The notes below the pieces were generated by a model. That model saw nothing but the letters and a program-made list of their open reading frames with translations. It was not told the DNA's origin and did not search any database. From Streptomyces sp. NRRL S-350 (lineage in GTDB: Bacteria > Actinomycetota > Actinomycetes > Streptomycetales > Streptomycetaceae): a DNA stretch of 64,000 bases. This document shows positions 37,536-45,219 of the stretch, one piece after another; the first letter of the stretch is position 1; every line of letters begins with the position of its first letter. Position numbers and translations under genes: made by a program. Where the stretch lies: positions 10,492 to 74,491 of the forward strand of contig NZ_JOHO01000033.1 in the NCBI RefSeq assembly GCF_000719705.1. Direction: 5' to 3'.

Positions 37536-38540
37536 ATGCGCAGCCGTCACGTGTTCCACGCCGTCGACTCGCACACCGAGGGCATGCCGACCCGGGTGAT
37601 CACCGGCGGCTTCGGCGTCATCCCCGGCGCCACCATGGCCGAGCGCCGGGTGCACTTCCAGCAGCACCTGGACCACTTCCGCACCCTGCTGATGTACGAG
37701 CCGCGCGGCCACGCGGCGATGAGCGGCGCCGTCCTGCAGCCGCCCACCCGGCCGGACGCCGACTTCGGGGTCCTCTACATCGAGGTCTCCGGGCTGCTGC
37801 CGATGTGCGGGCACGGCACCATCGGGGTCGCCACCGTGCTGGTCGAGACCGGGATGGTCCCGGTGGTCGAGCCGGTCACCACCGTACGGCTGGACACCCC
37901 GGCCGGCCTGGTCGTCGCCGAGGTGCGGGTCGAGGACGGCGCCGCCAAGGCGGTGACCATCCGCAACGTGCCGTCCTACGCCGTCGCCCTGGACCGCAAG
38001 GTCGAGGTGCCCGGCCACGGCCCGGTGGGCTACGACCTCGCCTACGGCGGCAACTTCTACGCCATCCTGCCGCTCGCCGAGTTCGGGCTGCCCTTCGAAC
38101 GCGAACGCAAGCAGGAGATCCTGGACGCGGGCCTCGCGCTGATGGACGCGATCAACGCCAGCCCCGACCGGCCGGTGCACCCGCAGGACCCGTCCATCCA
38201 CGGCTGCCACCACGTGCAGCTGCTCGCGCCCGGCTCCACCGCCGAACACTCCCGGCACGCCATGGCCATCCACCCCGGCTGGTTCGACCGCTCACCCTGC
38301 GGTACCGGCACCTCGGCGCGGATGGCCCAGCTGCACGCGCGCGGCGAACTGCCGCTCGGGCGGGACTTCCGCAACGACTCCTTCATCGGGACGACCTTCA
38401 CCGGCCGCCTGGTCGAGGAGACCGAGGTGGCCGGACGGCCCGCGGTGGTACCCACCGTCACCGGGCGGGCCTGGATCACCGGCACCGCCCAGTACTTCCT
38501 CGACCCGGCCGACCCGTTCCCGGCGGGGTTCCTGCTGTAG
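37536..38540 (+). CDS. 4-hydroxyproline 2-epimerase (proline racemase family)
   Basis: A 334-residue cofactor-independent epimerase. The two catalytic cysteines are present: Cys91 in MCGHGTIG and Cys255 in DRSPCGTGTSA. It is predicted to invert C2 of trans-4-hydroxy-L-proline to give cis-4-hydroxy-D-proline, the first step of the pathway. ATG 37536 follows GGGAGTTGTG. It is downstream of the deaminase with a 112-base gap and is probably in the same transcript. Proline racemase activity cannot be excluded from sequence alone. Confidence 0.88.
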   Translation: MRSRHVFHAVDSHTEGMPTRVITGGFGVIPGATMAERRVHFQQHLDHFRTLLMYEPRGHAAMSGAVLQPPTRPDADFGVLYIEVSGLLPMCGHGTIGVATVLVETGMVPVVEPVTTVRLDTPAGLVVAEVRVEDGAAKAVTIRNVPSYAVALDRKVEVPGHGPVGYDLAYGGNFYAILPLAEFGLPFERERKQEILDAGLALMDAINASPDRPVHPQDPSIHGCHHVQLLAPGSTAEHSRHAMAIHPGWFDRSPCGTGTSARMAQLHARGELPLGRDFRNDSFIGTTFTGRLVEETEVAGRPAVVPTVTGRAWITGTAQYFLDPADPFPAGFLL

Positions 38541-38541
38541 A

Positions 38542-38673
38542 CAGGGACCGCTCCGAAAAGCAGGAACTGCTCCGGATGACCGGAACCGCTCCGGACAGCC
38601 GGGACCACTCCGGACAACCGGGAGCGTGCCGACAGCGGGGACCGCTCCGGATCGCCGGGACCGCTCCGAACCT
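38542..38673 (+). repeat. Seven degenerate 18-20-bp tandem units
   Basis: Copies resembling CGGGACCGCTCCGGACAGC fill the gap between the epimerase and dehydrogenase genes. Each unit contains a small dyad (CCGG...CCGG). The last unit ends shortly before the ribosome-binding site of the next gene. Confidence 0.8.
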
Positions 38674-38693
38674 CCCCTGAAGGGCTGCCAGCT

Positions 38694-40052
38694 GTGACCA
38701 TCACCTCGTACAACCCCGCCGATCCGGACGACCTCGTGATCGCCGTCGAGGAACCCGGCGCCGAGGCCGTGCGGGCCGCCGTCGGGCGGGCCCGGGCCGC
38801 GCAGCCCGGCTGGCTCGCGGCGGGGGCCGGCGTCCGCTCCGCGGCGCTCGGCCGGATCGCGGACGCGGTCGACGCCAACGCGCGGGAACTGGCCGCGCTG
38901 ATCGTGCGCGAGGTCGGCAAGCCGCTCGCCGAGGCGCAGGGCGAGGTCGCCAGGACGGCGGCGATCTGGCGCTACTACGCGCAGGCGCCGTACGCCCCCG
39001 CCGGGACGGTGCACGACACCGCCGCCGGGCCCGGGCTGCTGCTCACCCGGCGCCGCCCGTACGGGGTGGCCGGGCTGATCGCACCCTGGAACTTCCCGCT
39101 GGCGATCCCCAGTTGGAAGGCCGCGCCGGCGCTGGCGGTCGGCAACACCGCGGTGCTCAAGCCGGCGCCCGAGGCCACGGCGTGCGCGTTGCGGCTGGCC
39201 GAACTCGCCGGGCTGCCCGCCGACGTGCTCACCGTGCTGCCGGGCGGCGCGGAGGAGGGCGCGGCGCTGGTGGACACCGCGGACGTGGTCTCCTTCACCG
39301 GCTCGACCGGCGTCGGGCGGGCCGTGGTGCGCGCCGCGACCGAGCGCGGGATCCCCGTGCAGGCCGAACTCGGCGGTCTGAACGCCGCGTTGGTGCTCCC
39401 GGACGCCGACATCGCGACGGCTGCCGCGCACATCGCCGCCGCCATCGCCGGGTACGCCGGGCAGAAGTGCACCGCCACCAGCCGGGTGATCGCGGTCGGC
39501 GCCGCGTACGAGCCGCTGCGCGAGGCCCTGGTCAAGGCGCTCGCCGCGGTGGACGACACGGTGTGCGGGCCGGTGGTGGGCTCCGGCGCCCGGGACCGGC
39601 TGACCGACGCCGTCGGCTCGGCCGTCGAAGCCGGGGCGAACGTGCTCACCGGCGGCGGGGTGCCCGAGCGGGCCGGCTGGTACGTCGAACCGACCCTGCT
39701 CGCCGACGTACCGGCCGAACACCCGCTGGCCCGCGAGGAGTTCTTCGGCCCGATCGCCGTCCTGCACGCCGCGGCCGACCTCGACGAGGCCATCACGCTC
39801 GCCAACGACACCCCGCACAGCCTCTCCACCTCCGTGCACACCCGCAGCCTGGACGTGGCGCTGGCGGCCGCCGACCGGCTGGACGCGGGCATGATCCGGG
39901 TCAACGCCCCGTCCAGCGGTGTCGACTTCCACCTGCCCTTCGGCGGGACCAAGGGCGCGAGCCACGGCGACCGCGAACAGGGCCAGGCGGCACTGGACTT
40001 CTACACCGTCAGCCGGACCGTCAGCGTGCTGCCGGGCGGGGGCGCACTCTGA
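38694..40052 (+). CDS. 2-oxoglutarate semialdehyde dehydrogenase (aldehyde dehydrogenase family)
   Basis: A 452-residue NAD(P)-dependent aldehyde dehydrogenase. The catalytic Cys259 lies in GQKCTATSR, the general base Glu225 in AELGG, the cofactor loop is FTGSTGVGR, and Asn133 is in PWNFP. In this cluster it should oxidise 2-oxoglutarate semialdehyde to 2-oxoglutarate, the last step of hydroxyproline breakdown. GTG 38694 is the family start. The stop shares one base with the next start (TGATG). Confidence 0.85.
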   Translation: MTITSYNPADPDDLVIAVEEPGAEAVRAAVGRARAAQPGWLAAGAGVRSAALGRIADAVDANARELAALIVREVGKPLAEAQGEVARTAAIWRYYAQAPYAPAGTVHDTAAGPGLLLTRRRPYGVAGLIAPWNFPLAIPSWKAAPALAVGNTAVLKPAPEATACALRLAELAGLPADVLTVLPGGAEEGAALVDTADVVSFTGSTGVGRAVVRAATERGIPVQAELGGLNAALVLPDADIATAAAHIAAAIAGYAGQKCTATSRVIAVGAAYEPLREALVKALAAVDDTVCGPVVGSGARDRLTDAVGSAVEAGANVLTGGGVPERAGWYVEPTLLADVPAEHPLAREEFFGPIAVLHAAADLDEAITLANDTPHSLSTSVHTRSLDVALAAADRLDAGMIRVNAPSSGVDFHLPFGGTKGASHGDREQGQAALDFYTVSRTVSVLPGGGAL

Positions 40053-41080
40053 TGTTCGTGCAGACGGTGGACTACCACACGGCCGGCGAGCCCTTCCGGA
40101 TCGTGCTCGACGGCGCACCCGCGATCCCCGGCGACACCGTCGCCGAGCGGCGCGCCATCGCCCTCGGAGCGGGCGGCGGCGCGACCGCGCCCCGGCCGAG
40201 CGCGCTGGACGACGTCCGCCGGCTGCTCACCCGGGAACCGCGCGGGCACGCCGGGATGTACGGCGGGTTCCTGGTGCCGCCGGACGACGACGAGGCGCAC
40301 CTCGGCGTGCTGTTCTGGCACAAGGACGGCTACTCGACGGCCTGCGGTCACGGCACCATCGCGCTCGGTGCCTGGGCCGTGGACTCGGGCCTGGTGGCGG
40401 CCCCCGCCGACGGCGTGGCGCGGGTGCGGATCGACGTGCCCTCCGGCCGGGTCACCGCACTCGTGCACCGGGCCGGCGGCCGGACCACCGGGGTGACCTT
40501 CCGCAACGTGCCCAGCCGGGTGAGCGCACTGAAGCTCCCCGTCGAGACCTCGCGCGGGACGGTGGAGGTCGCGGTGGCGCACTCCGGCGCCTGCTACGCC
40601 TCGGTGCCGGCGGCGGCCGTCGGGCTCGCGGTCGAACCGGCACGGTTGCCCGAACTCGTCGCTGCCGGGCGGGAGATCAGGGCGGCGCTGGCCGACGCCG
40701 AGGCCGTCGCGCACCCGACGGACGCCCGGCTGTCCGGCGTCTACGGGGTGATCCTCTACGACGAACTCCCCGCTGAGGACGGCGCGTTGAGCCAGCGGAA
40801 CGTCACCGTCTTCGCGGACGGGCAGATCGACCGCTCGCCCTGCGGCTCCGGCACCTCCGCCCGGCTCGCGGTGCTCGCCGCCGAAGGCCGGCTGGCGGCG
40901 GGGGAGCGACTGCGGCACGAGTCGGTCATCGGCACGGTGTTCACCGGCCGGGTGCTCCCGGGCGGCGACCCGCTGGGGGATGGCGTCGTCACCGAAGTGA
41001 CCGGCACGGCCCACCGCACCGGCGAGCACGGATTCGTCCTGGAGGCCGCCGACGAGCTGGGAACGGGGTTCCTGCTGTGA
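40052..41080 (+). CDS. Second proline-racemase-family protein
   Basis: A 342-residue paralogue of the epimerase. Both catalytic cysteines are kept: Cys98 in TACGHGTIALG and Cys264 in DRSPCGSGTSA. This favours a racemase or epimerase over trans-3-hydroxyproline dehydratase, which usually has Thr at the second site. Candidate substrates are proline, 3-hydroxyproline or D-amino acids in peptides. It is translationally coupled at both ends: TGATG with the aldehyde dehydrogenase and GTGA with the reductase. Confidence 0.82.
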   Translation: MFVQTVDYHTAGEPFRIVLDGAPAIPGDTVAERRAIALGAGGGATAPRPSALDDVRRLLTREPRGHAGMYGGFLVPPDDDEAHLGVLFWHKDGYSTACGHGTIALGAWAVDSGLVAAPADGVARVRIDVPSGRVTALVHRAGGRTTGVTFRNVPSRVSALKLPVETSRGTVEVAVAHSGACYASVPAAAVGLAVEPARLPELVAAGREIRAALADAEAVAHPTDARLSGVYGVILYDELPAEDGALSQRNVTVFADGQIDRSPCGSGTSARLAVLAAEGRLAAGERLRHESVIGTVFTGRVLPGGDPLGDGVVTEVTGTAHRTGEHGFVLEAADELGTGFLL

Positions 41081-42108
41081 GCCGGATCGGTCCGCCGGGC
41101 GAGGAGATCCCGGACCCGGCCGGTTCGCCCCGTGCGGCGGCCCCAGGCCCGGCCGGTTCGCCCCGTGCGGCGGCCCCAGGCCCGGCCGTCGAGCCGGACA
41201 CGGCTGTCGTGCCGCTCCGGTACGCCGTGCCGGGCACCGGCGGAGTCGGTCCCGCCGAGGCGGTGCGGGCCATCGAGCGGGTGCTGCTGGACGGGTTCGA
41301 CCCGGAGGCGGCGCCCGCCCGGTCGGTCGTACCGGTGCCCGCCGGCGAACTGCTGCTGATGCCCGCCGCCGCAGGGCGGTACGCGGGCGTGAAGATCGCC
41401 GGGGTCGCGCCCGCCAACCCCGAACGCGGACTGCCCCGGATCACCGGCGGCTACCTGCTGCTCGACGGGCCCACCCTGCAGCCCCTCGCGCTGCTGGACG
41501 GCGCCGCGCTCACCGCCCTGCGCACCCCCGCCGTCACCGCGGTGGCGCTGCGGCGACTGGCCGTGCCGGAGGCGGAGCATCTGGTGCTGTTCGGCTCCGG
41601 GCCGCAGGCGTACGGGCACCTGGACGTACTGCCGGCCGTCCGGCCGCTCACCCGGCTCACGGTCGTGGCGCGCGACGCCGAGCGGGCCGCGGCACTGGTC
41701 GCGTACGGGCGGAAGCTCGGCCTGGCGGCCGCCGTCGGCGGGCCGGAGGCGGTCGCGGAGGCGGACCTGGTGGTCTGCTGCACCACCGCCCGCACCCCGC
41801 TGTTCGACGGTGCGCTGGTGCCCGCGCACGCGGCGGTCGCGGCGGTCGGCTCGCACGAGCCGGACGCGCGGGAGGTGGACGAGGTGCTGGTCAGGCGCGC
41901 CGAACTGTACGTCGAGGCGCGGTCGGTGGCGGCCCGGGAGGCCGGGGACCTGCTGGTGGCGGGTGTCGCCGGGCGGCAGGTGTGGAACCTGGCGGAGCTG
42001 GTGCGCGGCGACGCACTGGTGCCGGCCGGGCGGCCGCGGTTCTTCAAGAGCGTCGGGATGGCCTGGGAGGACCTGGCCGTCGCGGCGGAGGTCCACCGGA
42101 GCCGGTGA
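41077..42108 (+). CDS. Ornithine cyclodeaminase-family protein, likely Delta1-pyrroline-2-carboxylate reductase
   Basis: A 343-residue protein of the ornithine cyclodeaminase/mu-crystallin family. The dinucleotide fold is LVLFGSGPQAYGHLDVL (about residues 169-185) and KIAGVAPANP and LTALRTPAVTAVALRRL are family segments. In hydroxyproline clusters such proteins reduce Delta1-pyrroline-2-carboxylate to L-proline. The N-terminal 40 residues are an 11-residue repeat (AGSPRAAAPGP) from a 33-bp tandem duplication and are probably disordered. GTG 41077 overlaps the previous stop. Confidence 0.8.
   Translation: MSRIGPPGEEIPDPAGSPRAAAPGPAGSPRAAAPGPAVEPDTAVVPLRYAVPGTGGVGPAEAVRAIERVLLDGFDPEAAPARSVVPVPAGELLLMPAAAGRYAGVKIAGVAPANPERGLPRITGGYLLLDGPTLQPLALLDGAALTALRTPAVTAVALRRLAVPEAEHLVLFGSGPQAYGHLDVLPAVRPLTRLTVVARDAERAAALVAYGRKLGLAAAVGGPEAVAEADLVVCCTTARTPLFDGALVPAHAAVAAVGSHEPDAREVDEVLVRRAELYVEARSVAAREAGDLLVAGVAGRQVWNLAELVRGDALVPAGRPRFFKSVGMAWEDLAVAAEVHRSR
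41115..41188 (+). repeat. 33-bp tandem duplication inside the reductase gene
   Basis: Two exact 33-bp copies (41115-41147 and 41148-41180) and the first 8 bases of a third. The length is a multiple of three, so it adds 11 residues per copy without breaking the frame. The exact identity indicates a recent event. Confidence 0.9.
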
Positions 42109-42252
42109 CGTCCGGCCGCGGTGAGGACCGCCGGGGGGCGGTTGCCGCCGCGGCGGACGTCGGCCGCCGGGGAGCCGGGCCGGCCTTGCCCGGGGTGGCA
42201 GGCAGATCGTGTGCCGTCGGCCGTTGTCACGGCCGACGGCCGCTGCCACGAT

Positions 42253-42315
42253 GGCATTCGGCATTCGGCATTCGGCAACGGGCGTTCGGCAACGGGCGTT
42301 CGGCGGGTCGTTCGG
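42253..42315 (+). repeat. Short tandem repeats upstream of gntR
   Basis: Three copies of GCATTCG are followed by two exact copies of the 14-mer GCAACGGGCGTTCG and a degenerate third. They lie within the 334-base gap between the reductase and gntR genes, which otherwise holds only the gntR promoter. Confidence 0.8.
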
Positions 42316-42380
42316 ATCGAAGGGCTGAGCGGAGCATGTGGTCGTACGGCCTGCGTGGTCCGGGTGGTCCGCGTGGACTG

Positions 42381-42408
42381 TTGCACACTCAACGTAACGT
42401 GACATTGT
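42381..42408 (+). promoter_or_regulatory. Promoter of gntR
   Basis: TTGCAC (42381-42386) and CATTGT (42403-42408) are 16 bases apart; the expected start is near 42415 and GGAGGA precedes ATG 42443. Operator C overlaps the -10, which suggests autoregulation. Confidence 0.5.
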
Positions 42409-42411
42409 ACG
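42398..42411 (+). promoter_or_regulatory. Operator C (GntR-type regulon element)
   Basis: CGTGACATTGTACG; its complement CGTACAATGTCACG matches 10 of 14 positions of the dyad at 58577-58590. It also sits inside the wider palindrome GTA-N3-TG-N-CA-N3-TAC (42394-42410). Its position in front of the regulator gene is typical of autoregulation. Confidence 0.6.
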
Positions 42412-42442
42412 CTGGTGTTCTGCACCCATCCGGAGGAACACC

Positions 42443-43153
42443 ATGGCCGACCTCAAACCCCGCACCCTGATCTCCGTCCAGGAGCGGCTTCGCGACCAGG
42501 TCGCCCACGCACTCCGGGCGGCCCTGATCTCCGGCGAACTGCGCCCCGGCGTCGTGTACTCGGCGCCCGCCCTCGCCGCCGACTTCGGGGTCTCCGCCAC
42601 GCCCGTCCGCGAGGCCATGCTGGACCTCACCCGCGAGGGCCTGGTCGAGGCCGTCCGCAACAAGGGCTTCCGGGTCACCGAGCTGACCGAGCGCGACCTG
42701 GACGACTACACCGAGATCCGCGCCCTGATCGAGGTCCCGACCGTCGGCCGGGTGGCCCGCACCGCCGCCAAGGAGCAGCTGGAGCGGCTGCGCCCGCAGG
42801 CGGAGGCCATCGTCGCCGCCGCGCGCAAGCACGACCTGATCGGCTACCTGGAGGCGGACCGGCAGTTCCACCTCGACCTGCTCGGCCTGGCCGGCAACGC
42901 GCGGCTGGTCGACGTCGTCGGCGACCTGCGCAAGCGCTCGCGGCTGTACGGCCTCACCCGGCTCGACGAGCGCGGCGAACTGGTGTCCTCGGCGGAGGAG
43001 CACCTGGAGCTGCTGGACCTGATGATCGCGGGTGACGCGGAGGCGGCGGAGGCCTGCATGACGCGCCACCTGAGCCATGTCCGTTCGCTGTGGGCCGGGC
43101 AGGAGGAGGCGGCGGAGCCGGAGCGGCCGGCGCTTCGGCTGCGGGCCCGGTAG
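42443..43153 (+). CDS. GntR-family (FCD/VanR subfamily) transcriptional regulator
   Basis: A 236-residue regulator. The N-terminal winged helix-turn-helix (residues 8-78) contains YSAPALAADFGVSATPVREAMLDLTREGLVEAV. The C-terminal all-helical FCD domain has the metal/ligand residues in EADRQFHLDLLGLAGN and HLELLDLMIAGDAEAAEACMTRHL. FCD regulators typically bind small carboxylates. I predict that it binds the shared dyad and controls all five promoters in this block, with hydroxyproline or a pyrroline carboxylate as inducer. ATG 42443 has GGAGGA. Confidence 0.9.
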   Translation: MADLKPRTLISVQERLRDQVAHALRAALISGELRPGVVYSAPALAADFGVSATPVREAMLDLTREGLVEAVRNKGFRVTELTERDLDDYTEIRALIEVPTVGRVARTAAKEQLERLRPQAEAIVAAARKHDLIGYLEADRQFHLDLLGLAGNARLVDVVGDLRKRSRLYGLTRLDERGELVSSAEEHLELLDLMIAGDAEAAEACMTRHLSHVRSLWAGQEEAAEPERPALRLRAR

Positions 43154-43298
43154 CGCCGGTAGTGGTCGAACCACCCGTCGAGGCCATCGTCGTACAGCCC
43201 GAGCGTCGGAGGACGCCCGGGCTCCACGGTGCTGCCGGCGCCGATCGGGGCGTGGGTGGCCCTCTCGGTGGACGACGCGCCGGCTGCCGAGAAGTAGC

Positions 43299-43979
43299 TC
43301 AGACCCCGGCCGGCAGGGTCAGCCGGCCGTCGTGGACTTCGGCGATCCGGTCGACGGCCGTCAGGTGGGTGCGGTCGTGGGTGACCAGGACGGTCGCCGT
43401 CGCCCGGCGGTGGGTGAGTTCGGTGATCAGGTCCAGGACGGCGGCGCCGCGTTCGTGGTCGAGGGCGCTGGTGGGCTCGTCGACCAGGAGGACGGTCGGG
43501 TCGTTCATCAGGGCGCGGGCGATGTTGACGCGCTGGCGCTGGCCGCCGGAGAGCTGGTGCGGGCGGCGGGCCGCCTGGGCGCGGAGGCCGACGGCGTCCA
43601 GCAGGTCCAGGGCGCGCGGGAGGGCTTCGCGGGGGGAGCGGCCGTCGAGGTGGGCCATCACCTGGAGCTGTTCGGCGGCGGTGAGCGAGGGCAGCAGGTT
43701 GGCCTGCTGGAAGACGATGCCGATCCTGGTGCGGCGCAGCGCGGTGAGGTCCGCCCGGCTGAGGCCGGTGGTGTCGGTGCCGTCGACGACGACCCGTCCG
43801 GAATCCGGGGCGATCAGGGTGGCGGCCACCGCCAGCAGGCTGGACTTGCCGGAGCCGGAGGGGCCGACGACGGCCGTGATGGAGCCCTTGGGGACGGTCA
43901 GTGAGACGTCGTCCAGGGCGGTGAGCCGGCCGTCGCCGTCGGGGTAGGTGAGGGTGATGCGGTCGAGGTGGAGACTCAT
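43299..43979 (-). CDS. ABC transporter ATP-binding protein (MacB/LolD-like)
   Basis: A 226-residue ATPase. Walker A is GPSGSGKS, the Q-loop VFQQANLLPSLTAAE, the signature LSGGQRQRVNIARAL, Walker B VLLVDEPTSALD, and the switch His is in VTHDRTH. This subclass partners FtsX-type permeases in exporters or mechanotransmission pumps. Its start overlaps the permease stop by 4 bases. No shared operator element is near it, so it may be only a passenger in the accessory block. Confidence 0.9.
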   Translation of the reverse strand: MSLHLDRITLTYPDGDGRLTALDDVSLTVPKGSITAVVGPSGSGKSSLLAVAATLIAPDSGRVVVDGTDTTGLSRADLTALRRTRIGIVFQQANLLPSLTAAEQLQVMAHLDGRSPREALPRALDLLDAVGLRAQAARRPHQLSGGQRQRVNIARALMNDPTVLLVDEPTSALDHERGAAVLDLITELTHRRATATVLVTHDRTHLTAVDRIAEVHDGRLTLPAGV

Positions 43980-45052
43980 CGGGCGCTCCCCAGGGCGGTC
44001 AGCGGGTCGACGGAGGTGATCCGGCGGATGGACAGGGCCGCGCCGACGGCGCCGAGGGCGATCATGACGGCGGCGGGCAGCAGGACGGTCGGGGCGTCGA
44101 GGACGAACGGGACGGCGGAGCCCAGCAGCGAGCCGGCCCCCACCGCGATCGCGGTGCCGACGGCCGTGCCGAGCGCCAGCAGCAGGACGGCCTGGCCGAG
44201 CGCGTCGCGCAGCAGGTAGCGGGTGGAGGCGCCGAGGGCCTTGAGGACGGCGATGTCGCCGCCGCGCTGGATCGTCCAGACGGTGAAGAACGCGCCGATC
44301 ACCAGCGCCGAGATGGCGAACAGGAAGCCGCGCATCAGCTGGAGGGAGCCGTTCTCCGAGGTGTACGAGCCGATCGCGGCAAGGGCGTCGTCACGGCTGC
44401 GGGTCACCGTGCCCTGGTGGGCGTCGGCGGCGGCGAGGTCGGCGCCCTTCGTGGTGGTGACGGCGATGACGGTGGCGTGGCCCGCGCCGCCGGGGGCGAA
44501 CCGCTGCCAGTCGGTGAGGCTGGTCCAGATGACGGGGGTGTGGCTGTACGCGGCGTCGCCGTCGACGGCCGCGACGCGCAGCGGGTGCCCGGCCACGGTG
44601 AAGTCGGCGCCGGTGGTGAGACCGCCCAGGTTCTCGGCGGCCGTCCTCGACAGCACCGCCTGGCCGGAGGCGATCCGGGCGCCCTGCGGGGCCAGCGCGG
44701 AGCCGTCCGGTACGCCGAACGCGGAGAGCGCGGTGGTGCGCTTCCCGGCGGCGGCCTTGGTGGTGGTGATGCCGAGTGGTTGGGCGGAGGCGACCCCCGG
44801 CTCGCGGGACCAGGCCTGCCACTGCTCGGGGGTGACCTGGGAGTCGGTGAAGGAGAGCTGCTGTCCGTCGGCCGGCTTGCCGAACACCAGGTGGTCCGCG
44901 GGCAGTCCGGTGATCGCGGACGTGTTCTGTCGGCCGAGGCCGGCGGTCAGACCGGACAGCAGTCCGACCAGGACGGTGATCAGGACGATGACGGCTCCCA
45001 TCAGGGCGAACCGCCCCTTGGCGAACCTCAGGTCCCTCCAGGCGACGAACAC
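43976..45052 (-). CDS. FtsX-like ABC transporter permease
   Basis: A 358-residue permease with one N-terminal transmembrane helix (about residues 16-38), a large extracellular MacB-type domain (to about 235) and three C-terminal helices separated by the cytosolic coupling segment IQRGGDIAVLKALGAS. It has half the length of duplicated FtsX proteins, so a homodimer is expected. GTG 45052 has AAGGGAAGG upstream. It is divergent from a two-component system, which may control it. Confidence 0.88.
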   Translation of the reverse strand: MFVAWRDLRFAKGRFALMGAVIVLITVLVGLLSGLTAGLGRQNTSAITGLPADHLVFGKPADGQQLSFTDSQVTPEQWQAWSREPGVASAQPLGITTTKAAAGKRTTALSAFGVPDGSALAPQGARIASGQAVLSRTAAENLGGLTTGADFTVAGHPLRVAAVDGDAAYSHTPVIWTSLTDWQRFAPGGAGHATVIAVTTTKGADLAAADAHQGTVTRSRDDALAAIGSYTSENGSLQLMRGFLFAISALVIGAFFTVWTIQRGGDIAVLKALGASTRYLLRDALGQAVLLLALGTAVGTAIAVGAGSLLGSAVPFVLDAPTVLLPAAVMIALGAVGAALSIRRITSVDPLTALGSAR

Positions 45053-45144
45053 GGTGGCCTTCCCTCTTGCGCAGGTGCTTTCCGACGTTTCCCACCGTCC
45101 CGGACCGGCGGGGCCGCAGGCATCGCGCCGGGGATTGCATCCTG

Positions 45145-45188
45145 GGCATCAAAGGGCAGAGGCGGAGTTCAACCTTTTGATTGATGCC
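45145..45188. promoter_or_regulatory. Dyad between the ABC exporter and the two-component system
   Basis: GGCATCAAAGG (45145-45155) and CCTTTTGATTGATGCC (45173-45188) are imperfect inverted copies in the 167-base divergent gap. It is a plausible binding site for the adjacent response regulator. Confidence 0.4.
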
Positions 45189-45207
45189 GGGCGCCGGGAG
45201 CGGAACT

Positions 45208-45213
45208 TAGGCT
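45208..45213 (+). promoter_or_regulatory. -10 box TAGGCT of the sensor kinase gene
   Basis: TAGGCT ends 6 bases before ATG 45220. GGAGGG touches the ATG, too close for a normal ribosome-binding site, so a leaderless transcript is likely. Confidence 0.4.
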
Positions 45214-45219
45214 GGAGGG

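Noticed and set aside
40052..41080. Trans-3-hydroxy-L-proline dehydratase assignment
   Set aside because: Both catalytic cysteines are present, which fits an epimerase or racemase better; kept as a family-level call.
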